Assembly: GCF_001637205.1 (NCBI RefSeq)
Contig: NZ_LVJH01000034.1
Location: 1 to 64,000, forward strand
DNA from: Paenibacillus glacialis
GTDB lineage: Bacteria; Bacillota; Bacilli; Paenibacillales; Paenibacillaceae
DNA: 64,000 bases
Reading direction: 5' to 3'
Part shown: positions 51,146-58,296 of the stretch, in pieces
Layout of the letters: each line of letters opens with the position of its first letter
Numbering within the stretch: position 1 is the stretch's first letter
The notes under the pieces: generated by a model
Databases searched by the model: none
Told to the model about the DNA's origin: nothing
What the model saw: only the letters and a program-made list of their open reading frames with translations
Translations under genes and position numbers: made by a program

Positions 51146-52338
51146 TGAGAGCCCGTGAGTTGTTGATAACGAATGCTCGTATTATTTTGCCGGATGAAGT
51201 TATAGAGGGACATGTGCACATTCAGGAGGGTAAGATTGCGGCTATCCTAAGAGGTGATGTGACAAGGGCTAGATTAACGGCTGAAGTTCAAGTGATCGAT
51301 GCATCTGGACTTCATCTAATGCCGGGTATCATTGAGACGCATAGCGATGCGATTGAGAAAGAGATCCAGCCTCGTCCGAACTCCGTATTCCCACTGGAGA
51401 TGGCGATGTATGAGCTGGAGAAGAAGATGGCTGGTGTGGGCATTACCACGCTATATCATTCTATCAGTTCTTCGGATGGGACATCTGTACGTAATGATGC
51501 GGTCGTTGCCGACATCATTGCGTATACAGCGCGTAGACGTGAGGAACCCTCGATGTTGAGACATCGCGTGCACCTTCGTTATGAAATTACGAATATTGAA
51601 GGGATTTCTATGGTACGGGAAATGCTTGAGCAAGGCCAGATCGATCTACTGTCTTTAATGGATCATACACCTGGGCCGGGTCAGTATAAAACGAAAGAAT
51701 CATTACGCGATTACCTTATGAGTACGGAACATATGAGCTTAGAGGAAGCGGGAGCTACCGTCGATGAATTGATCGAATACCAACAGCAGGTGGATTGGGG
51801 ACAGATCAGAGAATTGATTCAATTAGCCCATACGAAGCAGGTACAACTGGCTTCACATGATGACGATACATTAGAGAAAGTTAAGCTTATGCGAGAATTA
51901 GGGATCCTAATTAGTGAATTTCCGGTTAGCTTAGAAGTTGCCAAAGCCGCTAAATCTTACGGGATGTATGTAAGTGTAGGCGCTCCTAATATCGTAAGAT
52001 GCTCTTCACATAATCGGAACTTGCGCGCTATGGATGCGATTGAAGCTGGTGTGGTAGACATCCTTTGTTCGGATTATCATCCGCCTTCTCTGTTGCCGGC
52101 TGTAAGTATCATTGGTGAGACGGGCACCGGCTTGGCTCATGCTGTCCGCATGGTTACACTGAATCCTGCACGGGCACTCCAGATTGATCAAGATTATGGT
52201 TCCATTGAAGTCGGAAAAGTTGCCGATTTAGTTCTAGTGGAAATGAAGTACGGCTATCCGTTAGCTCGCAAGACGATGATTGGGGGACATTTCGTTTATC
52301 AATCCGGCTATTATTTCCAAGGGGTGAGAGCGAAATGA
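51145..52338 (+). CDS. phnM: PhnM-type ribose 1-methylphosphonate 5-triphosphate diphosphatase
   Basis: The ATG at 51145 lies 9 bases after GGAGG. The 397-aa amidohydrolase has MPGIIETHSDAIEKEIQPRP (metal site typical of PhnM), LSLMDHTPGPGQY, LASHDDDTLEKVKLM and DILCSDYHPPSLLPA. PhnM removes pyrophosphate from the phosphonylated ribose triphosphate in the C-P lyase pathway. The reading frame is intact and of normal length, although the upstream phn genes are gone and the following PHP gene is broken. It may therefore be an orphan on its way to decay, or it may work with a C-P lyase elsewhere. Pho box control is likely. Confidence 0.88.
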   Translation: MRARELLITNARIILPDEVIEGHVHIQEGKIAAILRGDVTRARLTAEVQVIDASGLHLMPGIIETHSDAIEKEIQPRPNSVFPLEMAMYELEKKMAGVGITTLYHSISSSDGTSVRNDAVVADIIAYTARRREEPSMLRHRVHLRYEITNIEGISMVREMLEQGQIDLLSLMDHTPGPGQYKTKESLRDYLMSTEHMSLEEAGATVDELIEYQQQVDWGQIRELIQLAHTKQVQLASHDDDTLEKVKLMRELGILISEFPVSLEVAKAAKSYGMYVSVGAPNIVRCSSHNRNLRAMDAIEAGVVDILCSDYHPPSLLPAVSIIGETGTGLAHAVRMVTLNPARALQIDQDYGSIEVGKVADLVLVEMKYGYPLARKTMIGGHFVYQSGYYFQGVRAK

Positions 52339-52413
52339 TCGATCACCTACATTGATATGTTCGATGCGGTGAAAGCCATTACGGAAGCTGGTGGGAAGGC
52401 TTTGAGAGGATGA
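52335..52413 (+). pseudogene. PHP-domain gene remnant 1 (start joined to internal piece)
   Basis: ATG-ATC-GAT overlaps the phnM stop (ATGA), as a following PHP gene opening MID would. The sequence then jumps, in the phnM frame, to ITYIDMFDAVKAITEAGG, a conserved internal stretch of PHP-domain phosphoesterases, and stops after GKALRG. An internal deletion and a 3' truncation explain this. PHP proteins linked to C-P lyase operons hydrolyse the ribose cyclic phosphate product. Homology is from memory of the family. Confidence 0.55.
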
Positions 52414-52438
52414 GCGCTCAAATTAGCTACCGTTATAT

Positions 52439-52482
52439 ACGAAGTGGGTTTGGGATACTTGTCCCTAACCCACTTCGTTTTT
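52439..52482 (+). terminator. Rho-independent terminator
   Basis: ACGAAGTGGGTT pairs perfectly with AACCCACTTCGT around a loop with its own GGG/CCC pairing, followed by TTTT. It ends the phnM transcript. Confidence 0.9.
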
Positions 52483-52663
52483 GTATATTGAATCTAGAGC
52501 AACGATTTGGGATCATAAGATATTCTAAATAAAATAGAGTATGAAAGAGAACTTCAGCTAACGAATAGAAAAATTCAATTAAATGATATAATTTAAAAAC
52601 AATAATGGTATGAAGGTAAAAACTCTAAGTGGCTCTACAAAATTCAATATTTCAGGAGGCACG

Positions 52664-53473
52664 ATGGATGTGATCGAGTATTTAAAAGGGGTATACGAAG
52701 CTTGGATCGACTATCCCAAAAGAGAGGGTACTGTCATCACCGACAAATACCGAATACAACAATTCCTTGGCCTTGGTAGCTACGGGTTGACATACATATG
52801 CATGGATGTAGATTCTGGGCAAGAGGTTGTTCTGAAGCAAGCTAAGCCTAGTAAGGGAAAGGTCGGTCGAGATTTGTTGTACCGGGAGATTGGCGTCCTG
52901 GGTCGGCTGAGTCATCCTTCGATTCAGAGATGCTTAGCGTCGTTCGAATATAAGAAGCAGTTGTATATGGTAACCGAGTACGTGAAAGGACAGACGTTGG
53001 AAGATTTGATTTTCGAGCGAGGGGAAGTGTTCTCTGAACAAGAGGCGCTTCGTTTCGTTCGCAGATTGATGGAGATTTTAAGTTATGTCCATGAACAAGG
53101 ATTGGTTCATCTCGACATCCGGTTACCGAACGTCATATTGGATGGAGATCAGATTCACCTCATTGATTTCGGCTTGGCCTCTCATTTGGGGGAGCCGATT
53201 CGAGCCAAGTTCGGATCAGCTGAGGAGACAACTCATAGGGAAATCGCTGAGACTCCAAACGATCTATATGCTATTGGTCACTTTATTCTCTTTATGCTGT
53301 ATTCTGGTTATAATTCGGATAATTTTGAAGTTGAATTAAATTCAGGATGGGAGGACGAGTTGACCGTATCACCACTGACCAAACATATGCTTCGTAAGCT
53401 GCTCCAGATTGATCCTCCTTATACAGATCCACAACAATTTGTGCGGGACTTGGACCATTGGTTGAATCAATGA
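52664..53473 (+). CDS. Soluble eukaryotic-type Ser/Thr protein kinase
   Basis: The ATG at 52664 follows AGGAGG. The 269-aa product is little more than the catalytic domain. It has LGLGSYG (P-loop, residues 35-41), VVLKQ with the ATP-binding Lys58, HLDIRLPNVIL (catalytic Asp and Asn, with Arg in place of the usual Lys after the Asp), and IDFGLAS (DFG). There is no membrane segment, PASTA or other sensor domain, unlike PrkC. It sits convergent to a small Ser/Arg-rich protein gene, a possible substrate. It is the only intact gene between the two PHP remnants besides that one. Confidence 0.85.
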   Translation: MDVIEYLKGVYEAWIDYPKREGTVITDKYRIQQFLGLGSYGLTYICMDVDSGQEVVLKQAKPSKGKVGRDLLYREIGVLGRLSHPSIQRCLASFEYKKQLYMVTEYVKGQTLEDLIFERGEVFSEQEALRFVRRLMEILSYVHEQGLVHLDIRLPNVILDGDQIHLIDFGLASHLGEPIRAKFGSAEETTHREIAETPNDLYAIGHFILFMLYSGYNSDNFEVELNSGWEDELTVSPLTKHMLRKLLQIDPPYTDPQQFVRDLDHWLNQ

Positions 53474-53483
53474 GTATATAAAA

Positions 53484-53507
53484 AAGAGCCGCGATATGCG
53501 GCTTCTT
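53484..53507. terminator. Bidirectional terminator
   Basis: AAGAGCCGC pairs with GCGGCTTCTT around a 5-base loop, with a run of A on the left. It is shared by the kinase gene and the convergent small gene. Confidence 0.8.
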
Positions 53508-53511
53508 CAGG

Positions 53512-53694
53512 TTAGCTAGAGCTTCTAGATCTATTCTTATAGTAGCCACGACCTTGATTGTTACGTCCATGACCGTGGTCGGACGAACTCCGGCGACTAT
53601 AATGTTGCTTACGACTACTGGAGCTGTAGCGATGATTTCGCTGCTTGGAATGTTGGACTGACCCTAATACTTTTTCAAGTAACCGCTTGAGCAT
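53512..53694 (-). CDS. Small Ser/Arg-rich basic protein
   Basis: A strong AAGGAGGA precedes the ATG at 53694, supporting a real gene despite only 60 codons. The N-terminus is a short amphipathic helix (MLKRLLEKVLGSVQ). The rest is low-complexity, with 14 Ser and 10 Arg among 60 residues, and runs such as YSSSSRK, RRSSSDH and NRSRSSS. It is likely disordered and nucleic acid- or membrane-binding. It faces the Ser/Thr kinase gene and shares its terminator, so it could be a phosphorylation target. That is inference only. Confidence 0.65.
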   Translation of the reverse strand: MLKRLLEKVLGSVQHSKQRNHRYSSSSRKQHYSRRSSSDHGHGRNNQGRGYYKNRSRSSS

Positions 53695-53771
53695 TTATAC
53701 ATTCCTCCTTGGTTTTGTTTTACTACGAATAATAAGTCGTGAGGTTTCAATTCACTCGTCTGAACTTGTTA

Positions 53772-53821
53772 CGCTAAGTACAGCTTAGCGCAACTATTCG
53801 GCTAATCACACAATTGTGTGA
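53772..53821. promoter_or_regulatory. Two palindromes in the small-gene upstream region
   Basis: CGCTAAG-TACAG-CTTAGCG (53772-53790) and TCACACAATTGTGTGA (53806-53821) are both perfect. The second reaches into the PHP remnant. They could be operators for the minus-strand Ser/Arg gene or hairpins left by a rearrangement. Confidence 0.35.
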
Positions 53822-54083
53822 CCTTCTCATTCAACAAAGGCACGAAGCATCGTATCAGATGGTTAAACAGATTATCGAGGAAGGCTATAACATTACCTGG
53901 CATGGCGTCAATCAGTATGCCAAGGGGGGAGCCGATGTTTATAAGCAACATGTTATGCATGCTCTGCTGGATACCGGCTATACCTCAACATTTTATGGCG
54001 AGTTATACAAAAAGCTATTTGCCCGTGGGGATCAAACTAAAGGGATTCGGAACGACCTAAACGAACGGAAAAAAAAGCATTGA
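53814..54083 (+). pseudogene. PHP-domain gene remnant 2 (central piece)
   Basis: This frame reads RHEASYQMVKQIIEEGYNIT, then DVYKQHVMHALLDTGY and YGELYKKLFARG, and ends shortly after TKGI. It matches the central region of PHP-domain phosphoesterases, where TKGI is followed within a few residues by the stretch found in remnant 1 at 52345. The metal-binding N-terminal His motifs are absent, and TTG at 53814 has no ribosome site. The downstream piece lies 1.4 kb upstream, so the original gene was rearranged or two copies were broken differently. Confidence 0.6.
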
Positions 54084-54085
54084 TT

Positions 54086-54136
54086 AACAAAGCAGACTGC
54101 CTCGATATTGTATAAGGCAGTCTGCTTTGTTGTTTC
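54086..54136 (+). terminator. Rho-independent terminator
   Basis: AACAAAGCAGACTGCCT forms a perfect 17-bp stem with AGGCAGTCTGCTTTGTT around a 12-base loop, followed by GTTTC. Confidence 0.9.
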
Positions 54137-54246
54137 ATCTATAACAATGGAAGGGATTATCGATCTCCTTATTCCACAAGAAAGAACTACTACATTTTTC
54201 TAGTAGTGGGCTAATCAATCCGCAAAACAACAAATACAAAGAAATA

Positions 54247-54294
54247 TTAACATAAAAGAAGAAAGTTTAACCCTTATTTAATACAGCGTTAACA
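54247..54294 (+). promoter_or_regulatory. Pho box upstream of the aminoethylphosphonate transporter
   Basis: TTAACC (54267), TTAATA (54278) and TTAACA (54289) are spaced exactly 11 bases, with another TTAACA at 54247. This is the PhoP direct-repeat pattern, as at 50950. The array ends 57 bases before the substrate-binding protein gene. Confidence 0.75.
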
Positions 54295-54350
54295 AAAGGG
54301 AGGTAAAGTGATAAAGAGCAATTAAACGTACATATGAGAGGAAGAATGAA

Positions 54351-55445
54351 ATGAAAAAATGGGTTAGTTTACTATTAGTATCTATGATGGCAATGTCAAT
54401 TACTGTAGGTTGTGCGAATAATTCGAAGGATGCGCTTAATGGTAAGGCAACAAATAGCGGAGAAAAGAAATCAGTAGAAACAAAGAATAACAAAGAAATT
54501 ACGGTGTATACGGCATTGGAAGATGATCAGATACAAGCGTATCTTACATCGTATAGTACACAACACCCTGAAACGAAGGTCAATATTGTTCGTGACTCAA
54601 CAGGAATTATTACAGCTAAACTGCTTGCTGAGAAAGACAACCCAGTTGCAGATGCAGTATGGGGAGTGGCAGCAACGAGCTTACTTGCTTTAGATAAAGA
54701 AGGTTTGCTTGAGCCTTATGCGCCAGTAGGATTAGATCGCATTCAGGATAAATTCAGAGATAACGCAGAAACACCAAAGTGGGTCGGGATTAACGCATGG
54801 GAAACAGCGCTTGTTGTGAACACGGTTGAATTGGAAAAGAAGAATTTACCTATCCCAACATCTTATGAAGATCTGACAAAGTCTGAATATAAAGGCATGA
54901 TCGTAATGCCTAACCCTGCTTCCTCAGGTACTGGATTCTTGGATGTAGCGGGTTGGTTGCAATTGATGGGTGAAGATAAAGGTTGGGCATTTATGGACAA
55001 GCTTCATGAGAATGTCCAGGCCTATACGCACTCTGGTTCCAAACCAGCCAAAATGGCTGCTGCAGGTGAAGCAGTAATCGGAATTTCATTCGGATATCGT
55101 GGAATTACAGAGAAGAAAAAAGGGGCTCCAGTTGAAGTTGTATTCCCGTCCGAAGGTTCTGGCTGGGACGTTGAAGCGAACGGTCTGATTAAGAAACCTG
55201 AAATGAAAGAAGAAGCAAAACAATTTTTGGATTGGGCAATTTCTGATGAGCCAATGAAAGAATACAACAAAAACTATGCCATTATTGCTGTTAAAGGTGA
55301 AGGTACGTTAATTCCTGAGGGCTACACAAAGAATCCGCTTGAACAATTAATTAATTATGATTTGGTTAAATCCGCAAACAGTCGTGATGCGGTTCTGGCA
55401 GAGTGGTCCAAGCGTTATGACGGGAAAAGTGAACCGAAGTCGTAA
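54351..55445 (+). CDS. phnS: 2-aminoethylphosphonate-type ABC transporter binding lipoprotein
   Basis: The 364-aa product has a signal peptide with lipobox SITVGC, so it is anchored outside the membrane. The mature protein is a family 1-type binding protein (ITVYTALEDDQIQAYLTSY, DAVWGVAATSLLALDKEGLL, MPNPASSGTGFLDVAGWL, GISFGYRG), as in PhnS of the PhnSTU2 transporters. Together with the next two genes it should import 2-aminoethylphosphonate, though iron(III) binding relatives share the fold. ATG follows AGAGGAAG. The Pho box upstream supports phosphonate over iron. Confidence 0.85.
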   Translation: MKKWVSLLLVSMMAMSITVGCANNSKDALNGKATNSGEKKSVETKNNKEITVYTALEDDQIQAYLTSYSTQHPETKVNIVRDSTGIITAKLLAEKDNPVADAVWGVAATSLLALDKEGLLEPYAPVGLDRIQDKFRDNAETPKWVGINAWETALVVNTVELEKKNLPIPTSYEDLTKSEYKGMIVMPNPASSGTGFLDVAGWLQLMGEDKGWAFMDKLHENVQAYTHSGSKPAKMAAAGEAVIGISFGYRGITEKKKGAPVEVVFPSEGSGWDVEANGLIKKPEMKEEAKQFLDWAISDEPMKEYNKNYAIIAVKGEGTLIPEGYTKNPLEQLINYDLVKSANSRDAVLAEWSKRYDGKSEPKS

Positions 55446-55491
55446 TTCACACTTATTCAAGAGTAGATTATGATCAACGAGGAGTTTTGAA

Positions 55492-56487
55492 ATGACATCA
55501 TTACCTTATCTATCTATACAACATGTCACGAAAACCTTCGGCTCGTTTACCGCGCTAAATGATATTACTGTTGATGTCTCCAAGGGGCAGTTCACCTGCC
55601 TCTTGGGTCCTAGCGGTTGCGGGAAAACGACGCTGATGCGTATTATTGCCGGTCTTGAACAGCCCGATCAAGGGTGCGTTATTGTCAATGGCAACGATAT
55701 TACATCGCTACCAGCGGGGGAACGGAATGTCGGCATGGTATTTCAATCATATGCCTTATTTCCGAACATGAGCGCGTCGCAGAACATCGCCTTTGCATTG
55801 AAAGGTAAACTGTCGAAATCAGAAATTACTGAAAAGACAAAAGAAATGCTAGATCTTGTCGGATTAACTCATTTAAAGGATCGCTATCCGGTTCAACTGT
55901 CGGGAGGACAACAGCAGCGTGTTGCATTGGCAAGAGCCATTGCATTATCTCCCGATTTTTTGTTGCTAGATGAGCCGCTTTCCGCGCTGGATGCTAAAGT
56001 TCGTCATAAGCTTCGGAAGGAGCTGCGCGAATTGCAGGAAAAGTTAGGTATTACGACGATTATGGTTACGCACGACCAAGAAGAAGCCTTGACGATGGCT
56101 GATCAAATTGTAGTCATGAATGATGCGGAAATCGAGCAGATCGGCTCGCCACGCGATGTGTATCAAGTTCCTGCGTCCCCTTTTGTCGCCGATTTTATCG
56201 GATCGGTCAATCTAATTCCTCTTCAGGATGATCGAGTAATGGCCATCAGGCCGGAATATATTCAAATACAACCGTCACAAGTTGAGGGGTCTGTCCCTGC
56301 GATTGTGCAACAAGTAGAATTCCGTGGGATATACAGCAGAGTCTATTTGAAGCTTACCAACCAAGCTTGGGTGGATAAAGAAGTGTCCGTAGATGTATTG
56401 GATCATGACGCGAGTCACCTTAATCTTGCGCGACAATCCGTTGTCCATTTGTTAATGCCGGAACGTCGTCTCATTCACTTTACATAA
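55492..56487 (+). CDS. phnT: 2-aminoethylphosphonate-type ABC transporter ATPase
   Basis: This 331-aa ATPase has Walker A GPSGCGKTTLMR, Q-loop VFQSYALFPNMS, the signature LSGGQQQRVALARA, Walker B FLLLDEPLSALD and switch VTHDQEEAL. A C-terminal TOBE-type domain follows (RPEYIQIQPSQVEGSV), as in importers of the MalK/PotA/PhnT class. It energises the fused permease next door. ATG follows GAGGAG. Spacing to its neighbours (46 and 39 bases) fits one operon. Confidence 0.9.
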   Translation: MTSLPYLSIQHVTKTFGSFTALNDITVDVSKGQFTCLLGPSGCGKTTLMRIIAGLEQPDQGCVIVNGNDITSLPAGERNVGMVFQSYALFPNMSASQNIAFALKGKLSKSEITEKTKEMLDLVGLTHLKDRYPVQLSGGQQQRVALARAIALSPDFLLLDEPLSALDAKVRHKLRKELRELQEKLGITTIMVTHDQEEALTMADQIVVMNDAEIEQIGSPRDVYQVPASPFVADFIGSVNLIPLQDDRVMAIRPEYIQIQPSQVEGSVPAIVQQVEFRGIYSRVYLKLTNQAWVDKEVSVDVLDHDASHLNLARQSVVHLLMPERRLIHFT

Positions 56488-56526
56488 GGATTCAGCAACT
56501 CACTGCAATACGAAAGGTTGACATTC

Positions 56527-58296
56527 ATGATGCACAGTCGAAAAAAAACGCAGTCCTACGGAGTGAACGAACGCCATCAAGTCGTATGGCTCATTGTGTT
56601 GGCGATTCTGATGTTCGTATCCATCGGTTTCCCTTTATTTCAATTGTTTCGTAAAGCCTTTATCGACAGTAAAACCCTTGAACTGGGTTTTTCTAATTTC
56701 ATCACCTATTTTCAAACCCCTTCATTATCGCATTCTATTATCAATACGTTGAACATTTCGTTGTGGACGACGGCAATTTCTGTCGTGTTGGCCTTTATTT
56801 TCGCCTACGCGATGGCTAGGACAGGAATTGCAGCCAAACCATTATTTCGATATATTGCGATGCTCCCTTTATTTACGCCGACGATGATGCACGGAATCGG
56901 ACTGACCTATTTGTTCGGTAATCAGGGGTTATTTACGACAGGCTTCTTTGGCTGGCTACCCTTCTCTTTCGACATTCACCTCTACGGATCAATAGGGATC
57001 ATCATTTCCGAGGTCATCTACACCTTTCCTCAAGCCTTTCTTATTTTATCGATTTCATTAGCCGTGACGGATTACCGTATGTATGAAGCTGCGGAAACAA
57101 TGGGCGTCGGGAAAATAAGTCAGTTCTTCCACATCACGCTACCTAGTGTGAAATTCGGTGTCATTAGTACCTGTTTTGTATGTTTTACACTCAGCTTTAC
57201 TGACTTTGGAGCTCCAAAGGTCGTCGGAGGTCAATACAATGTGTTAGCGACAGATATTTTTAAGCAAGTGATTGGGCAACAAAATATGTCGATGGGTGCG
57301 GTAGTGGGCATGATTCTTATTGTACCGTCCATTTGCTCGTTTATCGTTGATCGCATCATTTCCAGAAAACAACAAGGTACATTTACAGCGAAATCAACCG
57401 TCTATGTGATTAAGAAAAGCCGGATGAGAGACTTGTGGCTTACGTTGTACTGTTCTCTCATCTCTGGTTGTATTGTGCTTCTATTTGCGGCAGTTGGATT
57501 TGCTTCAATGGTTAAAATATGGCCGTACAACTTAACACTGACATTCGATCATTATCGTTTTTACAACGCTGCTGGCGCGGGTCTAAGTCCGTTTTTTAAC
57601 AGTGTAACCATGTCATTCTACACAGCGATTATTGGCACAGCAGTCATCTTCTTTATTGCATATATGACGGAGAAAATCAGATTGTTTGCCCCTTTACGGC
57701 AGCTACTTTATTTCTTGGCTATGATTCCGCTGGCATTACCCGGCATTGTCATCGGTTTGGCCTTCATCTTCTTCTTTAATCTACCGAATAATCCGCTCCA
57801 CTTCATATATAACACGATGACTATTCTGGTGCTGGCTAATATTGTCCATTTCTTCTCCGTTAACTTTCTGTCGGCAACGACAGCACTTAAGCAGCTAGAC
57901 AAAGAGATGGAACAAGCAGCAGATTCAATGAACGTCTCCTTTTACAGAACGTTCTTTCGTATTACTGTTCCGATGTGCATGCCTGCCATTACGGGGATGA
58001 TGGTGTATCTGTTTGTTAACTCCATGGTCACCGTATCGGCGCTGGTATTTCTGTACGGCACAGACTTGAAACCAGCTTCGGTTGCCATCGTCAATATGGA
58101 AGATGCCGGGGATGTGGCTGAAGCAGCGGCAATGTCAATGTTGATCTTACTGCTAAATCTGGGTGTGAAAGGTGGCTATGAGGGAGTGGTTGCTCTTATC
58201 AACAAACATCGTTCCAAGAGAAGCGACAAGTTGAGAATCAAGGCGAATAGCCTGAATTCCATAAAAGACTCGGTAGGAGTGGATGCGCATGTTTAA
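56527..58296 (+). CDS. phnU: 2-aminoethylphosphonate-type ABC transporter permease (fused)
   Basis: The ATG at 56527 follows AAAGG with 9-base spacing. A TTG at 56518 is an alternative. The 589-aa product is two permease domains in one chain, with about 12 helices. Each half has its own EAA loop for contact with the ATPase: YEAAETMGVGKISQFFHITL near residue 190 and EQAADSMNVSFYRTFFRITV near 470. This is the PhnU2 layout. Its last codons overlap the start of the large surface protein gene by 8 bases, so translation is coupled to a non-transporter gene, which is unusual. Confidence 0.88.
   Translation: MMHSRKKTQSYGVNERHQVVWLIVLAILMFVSIGFPLFQLFRKAFIDSKTLELGFSNFITYFQTPSLSHSIINTLNISLWTTAISVVLAFIFAYAMARTGIAAKPLFRYIAMLPLFTPTMMHGIGLTYLFGNQGLFTTGFFGWLPFSFDIHLYGSIGIIISEVIYTFPQAFLILSISLAVTDYRMYEAAETMGVGKISQFFHITLPSVKFGVISTCFVCFTLSFTDFGAPKVVGGQYNVLATDIFKQVIGQQNMSMGAVVGMILIVPSICSFIVDRIISRKQQGTFTAKSTVYVIKKSRMRDLWLTLYCSLISGCIVLLFAAVGFASMVKIWPYNLTLTFDHYRFYNAAGAGLSPFFNSVTMSFYTAIIGTAVIFFIAYMTEKIRLFAPLRQLLYFLAMIPLALPGIVIGLAFIFFFNLPNNPLHFIYNTMTILVLANIVHFFSVNFLSATTALKQLDKEMEQAADSMNVSFYRTFFRITVPMCMPAITGMMVYLFVNSMVTVSALVFLYGTDLKPASVAIVNMEDAGDVAEAAAMSMLILLLNLGVKGGYEGVVALINKHRSKRSDKLRIKANSLNSIKDSVGVDAHV

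Noticed and set aside
51145-52338. Generic dihydroorotase or adenine deaminase
   Set aside because: ETHSDAIEKEIQPRP, the PhnL remnant overlapping its start, and the Pho box point specifically to PhnM.
53818-54060. 80-codon alternative frame over PHP remnant 2
   Set aside because: The other frame at 53814-54083 encodes clear PHP-like sequence; this one does not.
54351-58296. Iron(III) ABC importer
   Set aside because: The binding protein and fused permease also resemble iron importers, but the Pho box, nearby phnM and the PhnSTU2 gene layout favour phosphonate.
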